In this document: positions 9,414-17,343 of the stretch, one piece after another
Layout: each line of letters opens with the position of its first letter
Position numbering within the stretch: the stretch's first letter is position 1
NCBI GenBank assembly: GCA_903901855.1
Contig: CAIUSP010000058.1
Span: forward strand, 1-39,602
Reading direction: 5' to 3'
Source: an uncultured bacterium
Lineage (GTDB): Bacteria; Actinomycetota; Thermoleophilia; Solirubrobacterales; 70-9
Length of the DNA stretch: 39,602 nt
Notes under the pieces: model-generated
What the model was told of the DNA's origin: nothing
Seen by the model: the letters and a program-made list of their open reading frames with translations, nothing else
Database searches by the model: none
Position numbers and translations under genes: made by a program

Positions 9414-12040
9414 GAGAGCTTCTGCTCGATGGCCGAACGGGCTGCAGCCAGAGCATCCGGCACTCCTTCGGGGGATCTGCCTCCAGCCTGGGCAGCGTTG
9501 TCACGCCCCCCGCCGCCCCCGCCTATGAAGCCAGCGCAGTCACCGATCAACTCCTTGGCCGACAGGCCGGCCGAGATGGCCGCCTCCCCGAAGACTGCCG
9601 CAAGTGAGGCCTTCTCGCCGTCGGCTCCACCGAGGACCACCGCGGCATCTCCGGCCTTCTGGCGTATGCGATCAGCCAGATCGAGCAACTCCTTCGGATT
9701 ACCGTCCGCCTCTGCGATCACGACCGGGGTTCCGCCGATCCGCTCGGCCCCCTCTGCCAAGGAATCAGCGACCTCACCGGCTCGTTCGGAGTTCGCGCTC
9801 TCAGCCTGCTTCTCGAATTCAGCGAGACGATCGGCCGCCCTCTTTGCGGAGCCGACGAGATCGTTTCCGCTACCGCCGAGGAGATCCCTCGCGCGCTCCA
9901 TCTCCTCGCTCCGCTCTCGGTACCAGTCGACCGCAGCAGGACCGGTGAAGGCTTCGATCCTCCGCACATTCGCCGCAGAGGAAGATTCGGACGAGATCTT
10001 GAAGACCGCGATCTCTGCGGTATTGGCGACGTGAGTACCTCCGCAGAGCTCACGGGATACGCCTTCCACTTCGACCACGCGAACCCAGTCTCCGTACTTC
10101 TCACCGAACAGCGCCATCGCACCCAGTTCCTCCGCTGCCGAACGTGACATCTGGAGGGCGCGGACCGGCAGACTGTCGCTGATCCAGCCAGTGACTCGTT
10201 CTTCGATTGCGGCTACATCCTCCTCACTGAGCGCCTGGGAGTGGGTGAAGTCGAAACGCAGCTTGTCGGGTCTCACCGACGAGCCTGCCTGACGAACGTG
10301 ATCACCGAGTCGTTCCCTGAGCGCAGCATGCAGAAGGTGGGTCGCCGTGTGATTGCGCATCGTTGCGTGACGGGTCGGTCTCGCCACCTCTACCTCGACC
10401 CGCATCCCCGACTCGAGACCTGCGCCCCGACTCAGTTCGACGCTCAAGGCCTGGTCGTCGCCCAACCGGTAGACGTCGTGGACGATCGCCTCACCCCCGT
10501 TCCACCTCACTACCCCCGAGTCGGCCACCTGACCGCCTCCCTCCGCGTAGAAGGGGCTCTGTTCGAGCTTGAGGAGGTGCCGGTCATCATCCGCTTCAGC
10601 TGCGGTGATGCTGGTCTCACCCTTCAGTCGTTCGTAACCGACGAACTCGGTAGGGGCGGCTACGAGAGCGAAGTCCTGGACTCGCCCGTGATGGTCCTCG
10701 GACCCGTGGGCCGTGGCTGTACCCATCCGTGCTCGCGCCCGCTGCTCGTCCATCAACTCCTCGAATCCCTGATCATCCACCGACAACCCGTCATCGGCCA
10801 GCAGCTCCTTGGTCAGGTCGTAGGGAAACCCGTAGGTGTCGTGGAGCAGGAAGGCGTCAGAAGCATCGACCCACGAGGTGTTCGATTCTTTTGCCCGCTC
10901 GGCCATCTCCGCGAGTATCTGACTACCGCGATCCAGCGTCTTGCCGAATGCCTCCTCCTCATCCGCTGCCCATCGCGAGATCTGATCGCGCTCCGCAGCG
11001 ATCTCGGGATATGCAGGTGAGAGGATCTCCACTGACCGCTCGGTGAACTTTCCGAGGAACGGCGTCTCGAGTCCGATCGATCGCCCCTGCTGGATAGCGC
11101 GCCGCATGATGCGCCGGAGGACGTATCCACGGTCCTCGTTCGACGGAACGACTCCGTCCGCGATCAACGCCGCGGTTCCACGTGAATGGTCGGCGAGGAC
11201 CCGCATGGCGCGGGTCACCTGGAAGCTCTCATCGCGCCGCCTGCCGGAGAGATCCTCGGCCAACTCGACCAGCGGGGCCAGAGCATCGGTCTCGAAGACC
11301 GATGGCACATCCTGGAGGATTGCTGCCATGCGCTCGAGCCCCATCCCGGTGTCGATGTTGCGCATCGGCAACGGCGTGACCCTGCCGTCCTCTCCCAAGT
11401 CGTAGCTCATGAACACGTGGTTCCAGTACTCGACGAAGCGGTCGTTGTCGCCACCGGGGCGATCATCCTCGGTGCCGAACTCGGGTCCGCGATCGAGGTA
11501 CATCTCCGAGCACGGGCCGCACGGGCCGGTCGGTCCGGCCTGCCAGAAATTCTCGGATCTCGGAAGCAGGACGATCCGCTCGTCCGGGATACCGACCTTC
11601 CTCCAGATCTCGATCGCCTCCTCGTCCGGTCCGAGACCCAATTCATCGTCACCCTCGAAAACGGTCACCCAGATCAGTTCGGGGTCCAGACCGAACCCCT
11701 CCACCGAGAGATCCCACCCCCAGGGGATCGTCTCCTCCTTGAAGTAGTCGCCGAAGCTCCAGTTGCCGAGCATCTCGAAGAAGGTGCAGTGGCGAGCGGT
11801 ATTGCCCACCTCTTCTATGTCGGTCGTACGGAAGCACCGCTGCACGGAACAGATGCGGGTGCTCGGCGGCTCCTCGCGCCCGAGGAAGTAGGGCTTGAAC
11901 GGTTGCATCCCTGCGGTGGTGAGCAGTACCGAGGGGTCATAGGAGGATGGGATCAAGGACGCAGAGGGCACGAGCATGTGCTCTCGCTCACGGAAATATG
12001 AGAGGTACGTCTCCCTGATCTCTACCGAGGTCATTGCCAT
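9410..12040 (-). CDS. alaS: Alanyl-tRNA synthetase
   Basis: Charges tRNA-Ala and edits mischarged serine and glycine. The 876-residue protein is full length. It has the class II catalytic core at the N-terminus (FLGREEPP near residue 52, RCFRTTDIEEVGNTARHCTFFEMLGNWSFGDYF near 68-100, GMGLERMA near 232-239). The editing domain has zinc-site residues in HTATHLL (His564, His568) and CGGTH (Cys666, His670), and the C-Ala domain ends in a Gly-rich GGGGGGRDNAAQAGG segment. A second ATG lies two codons in. It begins 35 nt after the mnmA stop and is the first gene of a chain with 4-nt overlaps down to aroE. Confidence 0.97.
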   Translation of the reverse strand: MAMTSVEIRETYLSYFREREHMLVPSASLIPSSYDPSVLLTTAGMQPFKPYFLGREEPPSTRICSVQRCFRTTDIEEVGNTARHCTFFEMLGNWSFGDYFKEETIPWGWDLSVEGFGLDPELIWVTVFEGDDELGLGPDEEAIEIWRKVGIPDERIVLLPRSENFWQAGPTGPCGPCSEMYLDRGPEFGTEDDRPGGDNDRFVEYWNHVFMSYDLGEDGRVTPLPMRNIDTGMGLERMAAILQDVPSVFETDALAPLVELAEDLSGRRRDESFQVTRAMRVLADHSRGTAALIADGVVPSNEDRGYVLRRIMRRAIQQGRSIGLETPFLGKFTERSVEILSPAYPEIAAERDQISRWAADEEEAFGKTLDRGSQILAEMAERAKESNTSWVDASDAFLLHDTYGFPYDLTKELLADDGLSVDDQGFEELMDEQRARARMGTATAHGSEDHHGRVQDFALVAAPTEFVGYERLKGETSITAAEADDDRHLLKLEQSPFYAEGGGQVADSGVVRWNGGEAIVHDVYRLGDDQALSVELSRGAGLESGMRVEVEVARPTRHATMRNHTATHLLHAALRERLGDHVRQAGSSVRPDKLRFDFTHSQALSEEDVAAIEERVTGWISDSLPVRALQMSRSAAEELGAMALFGEKYGDWVRVVEVEGVSRELCGGTHVANTAEIAVFKISSESSSAANVRRIEAFTGPAAVDWYRERSEEMERARDLLGGSGNDLVGSAKRAADRLAEFEKQAESANSERAGEVADSLAEGAERIGGTPVVIAEADGNPKELLDLADRIRQKAGDAAVVLGGADGEKASLAAVFGEAAISAGLSAKELIGDCAGFIGGGGGGRDNAAQAGGRSPEGVPDALAAARSAIEQKLS

Positions 12041-12075
12041 GCGGACAGTCTAGGTTCGGGCCAACCGGTAAGTCG

Positions 12076-13563
12076 CTACGACGCGACGAACTCCATACCG
12101 TCCCGCTCCTGCGTGACGGCTGTCTCCTCGATCGTCCCCTGTCCCACCACGCTACCCCCCGAATAGAGGGTTGCCGACTGCCCCGGAGCGACACCCACGG
12201 CAACCCCACTGAGAGACATACGCAGCTCTCCGGGCTCGAGACCAGCCGCAGCGACGCACGGGATGGGGTTCTGGTGGCTCCTCAGGCGAATCGAGTCGAT
12301 CGAGGTCAGTTCGCGATAGAGGCGGCACTCGGACAGGAGCACCTCGGTCTGCTCCAACGATGACCTCGGTCCGACGACAACTCGGTTGGACTCGGCTTCG
12401 ACGCCAACGACGTACATCGGAGTACCGCCGCCGAGTCCGAGGCCGCGGCGCTGCCCCACCGTGTAGCGGTGGTAGCCGCGGTGGGTACCGACCACCTCCC
12501 CCTCCACGGTCACTATCTCTCCCTCTTGATCCTCCAGTCCAGCGTGTCGCCGAAGGAACTCGAGCTTTCCCTCGCCTGCGAGGAAGCAGAGGTCTTGGCT
12601 CTCGGGCTGGGTTGCAACCGGCAGGTCCTCTTCCGTAGCGATCTCCCTCACCCGGGCCTTGTCCAGATCCGCCAGCGGGAGTTCGAGGCGCTCTACGGAC
12701 CGTGGATCGAGCGCGGCGAGCATGTGGGTCTGATCCTTCTCGCGATCAGCCGGCCGAGCCAAGAGAATGCCCTCGCCATCACCGACCAGGCGCGCGTAGT
12801 GGCCGGTCACGAGACGATCGGCTCCGAGGCGGTCGGCGAGATCGAGCATGGCGTCGATCCGAACATCTCCGTTGCACCTGACGCAGGGATTGGGAGTCCG
12901 ACCGGATGCATAGCCCTCGTTGAATCCCGTCACGACCCTCGAGGCGAACTCCTCGCGGAGGTCGAGTGTGAAGTGCGGCATCCCCAGACGGTGGGCGAGA
13001 CGCCGCGCCCTCAGGACGGCTTCGGGCGAGCAACAACTCCTCTCGCCATCGTTGAGAGGGTCTTGCCAGAGCTTCAAGGTCACTGCCAGCATCTCGGCAC
13101 CACTGCGCGAAGCGAGAAGCGCCGCGACGCCCGAGTCGACCCCTCCGCTCAGCGCGACCAAGAGGCGGTCCTGACCGGCAGCGGAGCGAACCAGCTGCCT
13201 CCCAGAACCTGCTGCCAGAGAGAGTGCCCGCGATAGCGCGTCGACTGCGAGCTCAGCGGCATGCTGGTGGCTCGGCGCAAGACCTCCCAGCAGCTCGGTG
13301 ACGTCTTCTTCGCCTATCCGTGCAACATCGAGCAGATCCGCTCCCTCGATGGACTCTGCGAGTGCGGCGAGCGCTGCACGGGCTACCGCACAGCCCTCGG
13401 CTGCGGAGGTCACACGGGAGACTCCCCCTTGCTCCACCACGATCGAGATCCGCAGGAGGTCCCCACACGGCGCTCCACCGGCGACACCCGAAAATGAGCC
13501 GGGAGGAGGATCGCCTTCCCGGCTGGTGTCTGACAGATAGTGCTCGACTTGGACCCGATTCAT
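12076..13563 (-). CDS. mnmA: tRNA 2-thiouridine synthase MnmA with N-terminal IscU/NifU-like domain
   Basis: MnmA thiolates U34 of Lys, Glu and Gln tRNAs using ATP and persulfide sulfur. Residues 132-495 are a complete MnmA: PP-loop SGGVDS (139-144), RTPNPCVRCN with Cys227 and Cys230, TGHYARL (253-259), and SQDLCFL with the catalytic-type Cys326. Residues 1-118 are additional and resemble the IscU/SufU Fe-S scaffold: GAPCGDLL (Cys33), then EGCAVARAA (Cys58), then HQHAAELAVDAL, where the family's third cysteine (HC motif) is replaced by Ala102 after a conserved His101. So two of three scaffold cysteines remain. The fused domain may deliver sulfur or a cluster to MnmA; this is inferred. It lies 32 nt after the SAF-protein stop and just before alaS. 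Confidence 0.9.
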   Translation of the reverse strand: MNRVQVEHYLSDTSREGDPPPGSFSGVAGGAPCGDLLRISIVVEQGGVSRVTSAAEGCAVARAALAALAESIEGADLLDVARIGEEDVTELLGGLAPSHQHAAELAVDALSRALSLAAGSGRQLVRSAAGQDRLLVALSGGVDSGVAALLASRSGAEMLAVTLKLWQDPLNDGERSCCSPEAVLRARRLAHRLGMPHFTLDLREEFASRVVTGFNEGYASGRTPNPCVRCNGDVRIDAMLDLADRLGADRLVTGHYARLVGDGEGILLARPADREKDQTHMLAALDPRSVERLELPLADLDKARVREIATEEDLPVATQPESQDLCFLAGEGKLEFLRRHAGLEDQEGEIVTVEGEVVGTHRGYHRYTVGQRRGLGLGGGTPMYVVGVEAESNRVVVGPRSSLEQTEVLLSECRLYRELTSIDSIRLRSHQNPIPCVAAAGLEPGELRMSLSGVAVGVAPGQSATLYSGGSVVGQGTIEETAVTQERDGMEFVAS

Positions 13564-13595
13564 CCCAAGCAGGTTATTGACCCTGAGGCAGGTTC

Positions 13596-14249
13596 TCAGC
13601 CGTAGCCCATTCGCAGTGGGAGCAGTCTGATCACCCTTCCGGAGGACTCGGCCGAAATCAATCTCAGGGCCTGCCTGCCGGTCACCGCGACCGTGGCCTT
13701 CCAGCCCTCTCCGGGGGAAGCGGGCTTCGCCAATCGCACCAGAGGTACACCGCGAGCAACCACCTCTGTCCCTGCCCTACCGACGCCCGGCTGACCCGAG
13801 ACCACCACATCCACCGAAATGCCCCCGCCTGCCTCGGCTCCCAAAGTCAACGCCCCGGCGCCAGCGACGCTGACCTCGACCGGCCTACGGCCGGAGACCG
13901 ACGCCGCTGCCCCGCCCGATTCCCCCGGCTGCTCGAGGAAAGCCTGCTGGAGATAGGTCCCAACCGGCAGATCGGTGGCGGCCCTGGCCCCGAGCGCCTC
14001 ATCAGGATCGTGGAGGGTTCCCGGTGGGATGAACACCACCGGTATCCGCCTCACCGCGATCTCCCGGGCGATCGTCTCGTCCGAGAAGAGCTGTCCCTCC
14101 TCGATTCCGTCGATGACGACTACTGATCCCCGCATGGGTCCGTACCCAGCGGTCACCTTCTGTTGCAGCCGGAGTGCGATGACAACCGTGAACAGGATGC
14201 ACACCGCAGCGCCTCCGAGCAGCAGCAGACCACGGCGACGCCGATTCAC
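13596..14249 (-). CDS. SAF-domain protein, CpaB/RcpC-like (Flp pilus assembly type)
   Basis: This 217-residue protein has a basic N-terminus (MNRRRR), one membrane segment at about residues 7-27, and a SAF domain at about 42-105 (VRRIPVVFIPPGTLHDPDEALGARAATDLPVGTYL). A C-terminal beta-rich region of about 100 residues follows. The layout matches CpaB/RcpC proteins, which help assemble tight-adherence pili outside the membrane, though this one is shorter than typical CpaB. No other tad/flp gene is in the window. The frame stays open upstream to 15059, but that part is antisense-like, opposite the two-component genes' reading frames. The GTG at 14249 overlaps the kinase stop by 4 nt and begins a proper signal anchor. 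Confidence 0.75.
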   Translation of the reverse strand: MNRRRRGLLLLGGAAVCILFTVVIALRLQQKVTAGYGPMRGSVVVIDGIEEGQLFSDETIAREIAVRRIPVVFIPPGTLHDPDEALGARAATDLPVGTYLQQAFLEQPGESGGAAASVSGRRPVEVSVAGAGALTLGAEAGGGISVDVVVSGQPGVGRAGTEVVARGVPLVRLAKPASPGEGWKATVAVTGRQALRLISAESSGRVIRLLPLRMGYG

Positions 14250-14923
14250 CCCGACCCGATCCGTGGCTCCGAAAGCGGGAGCTCCACCACCGCCTCGTAT
14301 CCTCGAGAGCGCTGTCGGGACTCGAAGCGACCACCATGCTCGGCGACGAAGTCCCTGACTATCCGCAGTCCGTGGCCTCCTCCCGGGGGTGACGGCCGCG
14401 CATAGGAATTCCGGTCCGGGCGGGTGGAAGCGTTGCCGACAGAGACCCTCAACGAACGCCGGGTATCGCTCGCACTGATCCAGACCGGCGGCCTTCCATG
14501 AACGAGGGCGTTCTCGATCAAGTTGTCGAAAACGCTGCGCAGGCGATCGGGGTCCCCCACCACCCGGCTGTCGGTGGCACCCCACCGGACCAAGGGGCGC
14601 TCGGCTGCGGCGCTGTGCTCCCTCATCTCGAGACAGCCCTCCACGATCTGGCGGACGTCTACCTGCAGTCGTCGCGTAGGCGGCCTGCGGCTGTTCGCGG
14701 CCGCATCGAGCAGGTCGAGGGCCGTCAGCGCCCTTTCCAGCGCAGCTTCGACCGGAGCGACTGTGCCGGTCCCCGGAGCGGCGAGGAATGCCTGCTGAAG
14801 CGGGCGCCTCAACTCGTGGAGCCCCCGATTCACCTGCCGTTTCAGTCGCCGGAGACCGTAACCGCAGGCGACGGCCATGACGGTGGCCATAATCGAGACT
14901 GAGACTGCCGCGGCCAGAACCAC
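14246..14923 (-). CDS. Compact sensor histidine kinase
   Basis: The protein has 225 residues. One membrane segment at about residues 2-22 is followed directly by the H-box HELRRPL with phospho-acceptor His36, then an HATPase_c domain with N-box DNLIENALVHG (132-142) and a G2-like loop GGGHGLRIV (181-189). There is no extracellular sensor domain, HAMP or PAS domain, so the signal must be sensed in the membrane or through a partner. The G1 box (usually DxGxG) reads VGNAST near 162-167, so the ATP-contacting Asp is absent or replaced. Start is GTG immediately after the regulator stop (TGAGTG). It is the evident partner of the response regulator upstream. Confidence 0.85.
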   Translation of the reverse strand: MVLAAAVSVSIMATVMAVACGYGLRRLKRQVNRGLHELRRPLQQAFLAAPGTGTVAPVEAALERALTALDLLDAAANSRRPPTRRLQVDVRQIVEGCLEMREHSAAAERPLVRWGATDSRVVGDPDRLRSVFDNLIENALVHGRPPVWISASDTRRSLRVSVGNASTRPDRNSYARPSPPGGGHGLRIVRDFVAEHGGRFESRQRSRGYEAVVELPLSEPRIGSG

Positions 14924-15637
14924 TCAGCCGCCGATCAGACGGTAGCCCACGCCCCAGCAGTTGAATACGTAACGGGCACCATCGGGGTCGAGTTTCCGCC
15001 GGAGTCGAGAGGCATGCGAGTCGAGGGTGCGGGTTCGACCCATCGATTGAAAACCCCAAACGTCACGCAGGAGTTCTTCCTTGGTGAAGACCCGGTGGGG
15101 TTCCGCCGCAAGGGCCGCGAGGAGCGCAAACTCCTTATTGGCCAGATCGACATCACGTTCCCCGACCTTGACCCTTCGAGTCACCGGATCGATCGCGAGT
15201 TCCCCGACCCGAAGCGGCCCTGACCTCGCTCCGGAGCGCCGGCGCAACAGGTTCGCGACCCTGCAGGCGAGCTCGGGGTAGTGGAAGGGCTTGACAAGGT
15301 AGTCGTCCGCACCTTCCGAGAGTCCCCGAACCCGATCTGTGTCCGAGCTGCGCCCGGAAAGGACGATCACGGGCAGGTCGGGATCGAGTCTGTCGGTCGC
15401 CCCTTCCGCCGAACGGATCTGGCGCAGGACGTCCATGCCAGCGGCGTCGGGAAGCATCAAATCGAGGAGAAGCAGATCGGGTGCGTTGTAGCCACACATG
15501 CGGAGCGCATCCGAGGCACTCGGAGCCGGCAACGACTTGTAGCCATCGGCCGACAGGTGGTCACAGAGGAGTTCCCGGGTCGGATCGTCATCCTCACAGA
15601 CGACTACCGTCGCCAGATCGAGAGTCTCGGGGAGCAT
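14924..15637 (-). CDS. OmpR/PhoB-family response regulator
   Basis: This is a 237-residue transcription factor. The receiver domain (residues about 10-130) has the acidic pocket E15/D16/D17, phospho-acceptor Asp59 in LLLLDLMLP, Ser94 and Lys116 (YLVKPF). The winged-helix DNA-binding domain (about 143-237) carries the RVFTKEELLRDVWG recognition region and ends in the family's GVGYRLIGG. It is immediately followed by the histidine kinase gene. The ATG at 15637 lies inside the 3' end of the DUF192 gene, a 44-nt overlap in another frame. A G-rich AGGGGG lies about 14 nt upstream, farther than usual. Target genes are unknown; the adjacent SAF protein is the obvious candidate. Confidence 0.93.
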   Translation of the reverse strand: MLPETLDLATVVVCEDDDPTRELLCDHLSADGYKSLPAPSASDALRMCGYNAPDLLLLDLMLPDAAGMDVLRQIRSAEGATDRLDPDLPVIVLSGRSSDTDRVRGLSEGADDYLVKPFHYPELACRVANLLRRRSGARSGPLRVGELAIDPVTRRVKVGERDVDLANKEFALLAALAAEPHRVFTKEELLRDVWGFQSMGRTRTLDSHASRLRRKLDPDGARYVFNCWGVGYRLIGG

Positions 15638-15998
15638 GGCCGGTTAAGCCCCCTGCCTCGAACCCTCTCCCCCCTCGTCCCGACGGAACCTCGAGAACCG
15701 CCCAGGCCGCTGGGTGGCTGAAGAAACGCCGGGGAGCTGCTCGACGAACCACCCGCAATGGTCGAAGAGACCGGTCACAGAAAGTGATGTCGAGGTCGAA
15801 TCTCATTCCGAATGTGTGCACGGCAGAACAACGAGGAATCAACAGGCCGCTGCCTGCATCGCAGCGATCCAGAAGCGCCAGTCCCAACAGCCTGCTCGTC
15901 GCTGTGTCCGCGAGAGGGATATGCAACCCGCAGACCTCCAGGATCGGCAGGCGACTGAAGCGGCGGCATTCGGTCTCGGAAAAAGAAGGCGGGCCCAC
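15594..15998 (-). CDS. DUF192 family protein
   Basis: A small uncharacterised DUF192 protein, about 134 residues. Family features are a strand followed by IPLADTATSRLLGLALLDR near residues 27-45, GSGLLIPRCSAVHTFGMRFDLDITFCD near 49-75 (FGM replacing the usual WM), and an AVLEVPSGRG near the end of the fold. The remaining 25 or so residues run on into the start of the response-regulator gene, so the natural C-terminus could be shorter or the end altered. The GTG start at 15998 lies inside the terminator hairpin of the upstream gene; an internal TTG at 15926 would cut away a core beta strand. The start is therefore uncertain. Confidence 0.72.
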   Translation of the reverse strand: MGPPSFSETECRRFSRLPILEVCGLHIPLADTATSRLLGLALLDRCDAGSGLLIPRCSAVHTFGMRFDLDITFCDRSLRPLRVVRRAAPRRFFSHPAAWAVLEVPSGRGGRGFEAGGLTGHAPRDSRSGDGSRL

Positions 15999-16019
15999 TC
16001 CTTACCGGAGGGACCCGCC
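15981..16019 (-). terminator. Intrinsic terminator after the branched-chain amino-acid-type binding protein gene
   Basis: On the minus strand a GC-rich stem (GGCGGGTCCCTCC pairing with GGAGTGGGCCCGCC, loop about GGTAA, with one mismatch and one bulge) is followed by TTCTTTTTCC. It begins about 40 nt after the stop codon at 16059. This is a textbook rho-independent terminator, and it separates the binding-protein gene from the DUF192/two-component group. Confidence 0.85.
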
Positions 16020-16058
16020 CTGAAATCTCGCCCCGCTTCTGGGACTTCGGTCAGGCTC

Positions 16059-17240
16059 CTAGTAGGGAGCGCCGACCGCCTTCGCCCAGGCCGGACTGGT
16101 CTCGAAGTTGCCCTCAGAGGTGACCTGAGTGATCACCACGGTCGCAGGCTCCCGATTGCCAGTCTTGGCTTCGATGTTCACCGTGCCCGTCCATCCCTTC
16201 CAGCCTGAGACGGTCCCGAGATAGTCACTCAACTGTCCGTAGTCGAAGCCGCCGACCTGCTTGGCGGCATCGACCAGGATGTTCAGCGAGTCATAGGTGT
16301 ACGGCGACCACACATTCGGAGACTCGCCGAACTCATCCTGGAACTTCGAGACGTACGTGCTGGAGCCGCCGAAGTCCGAAGGGGCGGGAACACCGGCGAC
16401 GTCGCAGGTTTGAGCAGCATCCACGCCAGCATCGTCGACATAGCCTTCGTCGTAGGTCGAGTAGTCGAACAGACACTTCTTCGCGCTGGAGCCACCGAAA
16501 CCGAGAGCCTGGAGGTTCTTGGCCATGACAGCGCCTTCCGGGAAGTAAACGACTGAATAGATCACATCCGGACTCTTGGCCTGGATCGACTTGAGGGTGT
16601 CCGTGTAGTTGCTCTTCCCTGGCTTGATCGGGACGTAGTCGGTTACCTGGACGCCCTTGGCCTCGAGTTCCTGCTTGACCTTGCTGGAGGTCTCCTTGGT
16701 GTACGCCTCGGTCGAGTCATAGAGGATGCCGACCGACTTGGCTCCGTAGAAATCGGTCAGAGCCTTTGCGATGACCGGAGCGATCTGGGTGCTCATCGGC
16801 TGCAGAGTGATCCCGTAGCCCTCGGTGCCGGTATCAGTGGTCAGTCTGATCGGCATGACCTTCGCATCCGTGTACAGAGGAAGCGTCTCGAGGCCGACGC
16901 TCGAGTTGTAGGGACCGACCACACCGTCTAGACCCTCGGAAATCGCCGCGTTGGCCGCAGTCACACCGGTCTTGGGGTCTCCGGCGTCATCGATCTCGAC
17001 GATCTCGATCTGCTTGCCGAGTACGCCGCCGTCGGCGTTGATCTCATCCGCGGCGAGCTCCGCTCCGTGGAGCATGCCCTTGCCGAGGTTGGCTGTGTCG
17101 CCGGAGAGCGGAGCTTCGAGCCCGATCCTCCAGGTATCTCCATCACCGCTCGACGAGTCGCTCGAGCCACAGGCTGCGACTCCTACGGAAAGTGCGGCCG
17201 CCAGGGCGACTGCGATTACGGACTTGTGTGACTTCTTCAT
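16059..17240 (-). CDS. Branched-chain amino-acid-type ABC substrate-binding lipoprotein (LivK-like)
   Basis: The protein has 393 residues. It has a basic N-terminus, a hydrophobic segment and lipobox VAAC with lipidated Cys24, then a Ser/Gly/Asp linker. The type I periplasmic-binding (Peripla_BP_6) fold begins WRIGLEAPLSGDTANLGKGMLHGAELAADEIN, typical of LivJ/LivK receptors, and carries YNSSVGLETLPLY and KSVGILYDSTEAYTKETS segments. The ligand cannot be deduced. No LivH/M/G/F permease or ATPase lies nearby, so it must work with a transporter encoded elsewhere or act as a sensor. The frame is open upstream to 17663, but the ATG at 17240 begins a proper lipoprotein signal, with GAGAGGA about 14 nt upstream. 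It is followed by its own terminator. Confidence 0.9.
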   Translation of the reverse strand: MKKSHKSVIAVALAAALSVGVAACGSSDSSSGDGDTWRIGLEAPLSGDTANLGKGMLHGAELAADEINADGGVLGKQIEIVEIDDAGDPKTGVTAANAAISEGLDGVVGPYNSSVGLETLPLYTDAKVMPIRLTTDTGTEGYGITLQPMSTQIAPVIAKALTDFYGAKSVGILYDSTEAYTKETSSKVKQELEAKGVQVTDYVPIKPGKSNYTDTLKSIQAKSPDVIYSVVYFPEGAVMAKNLQALGFGGSSAKKCLFDYSTYDEGYVDDAGVDAAQTCDVAGVPAPSDFGGSSTYVSKFQDEFGESPNVWSPYTYDSLNILVDAAKQVGGFDYGQLSDYLGTVSGWKGWTGTVNIEAKTGNREPATVVITQVTSEGNFETSPAWAKAVGAPY

Positions 17241-17343
17241 CTGAGTTGGATTCCTCTCTTGGCGCCCGCATTGACGCCTGTTGCAGTTGGTTTGAAGCGT
17301 TTTCAGTGCGTCGACCGTATCAACAAACGATCCCTCCGCCCGA

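Noticed and set aside
8724-10034. Plus-strand open frame of 436 codons over mltG, ruvX and alaS
   Set aside because: Antisense to three well-recognised genes; composition is low-complexity Ser/Pro/Arg/Ala.
14250-15059. Upstream extension of the SAF-protein frame
   Set aside because: It overlaps the whole histidine kinase in another frame and reads as Arg/Pro/Gly-rich noise; the GTG at 14249 begins a proper signal anchor.
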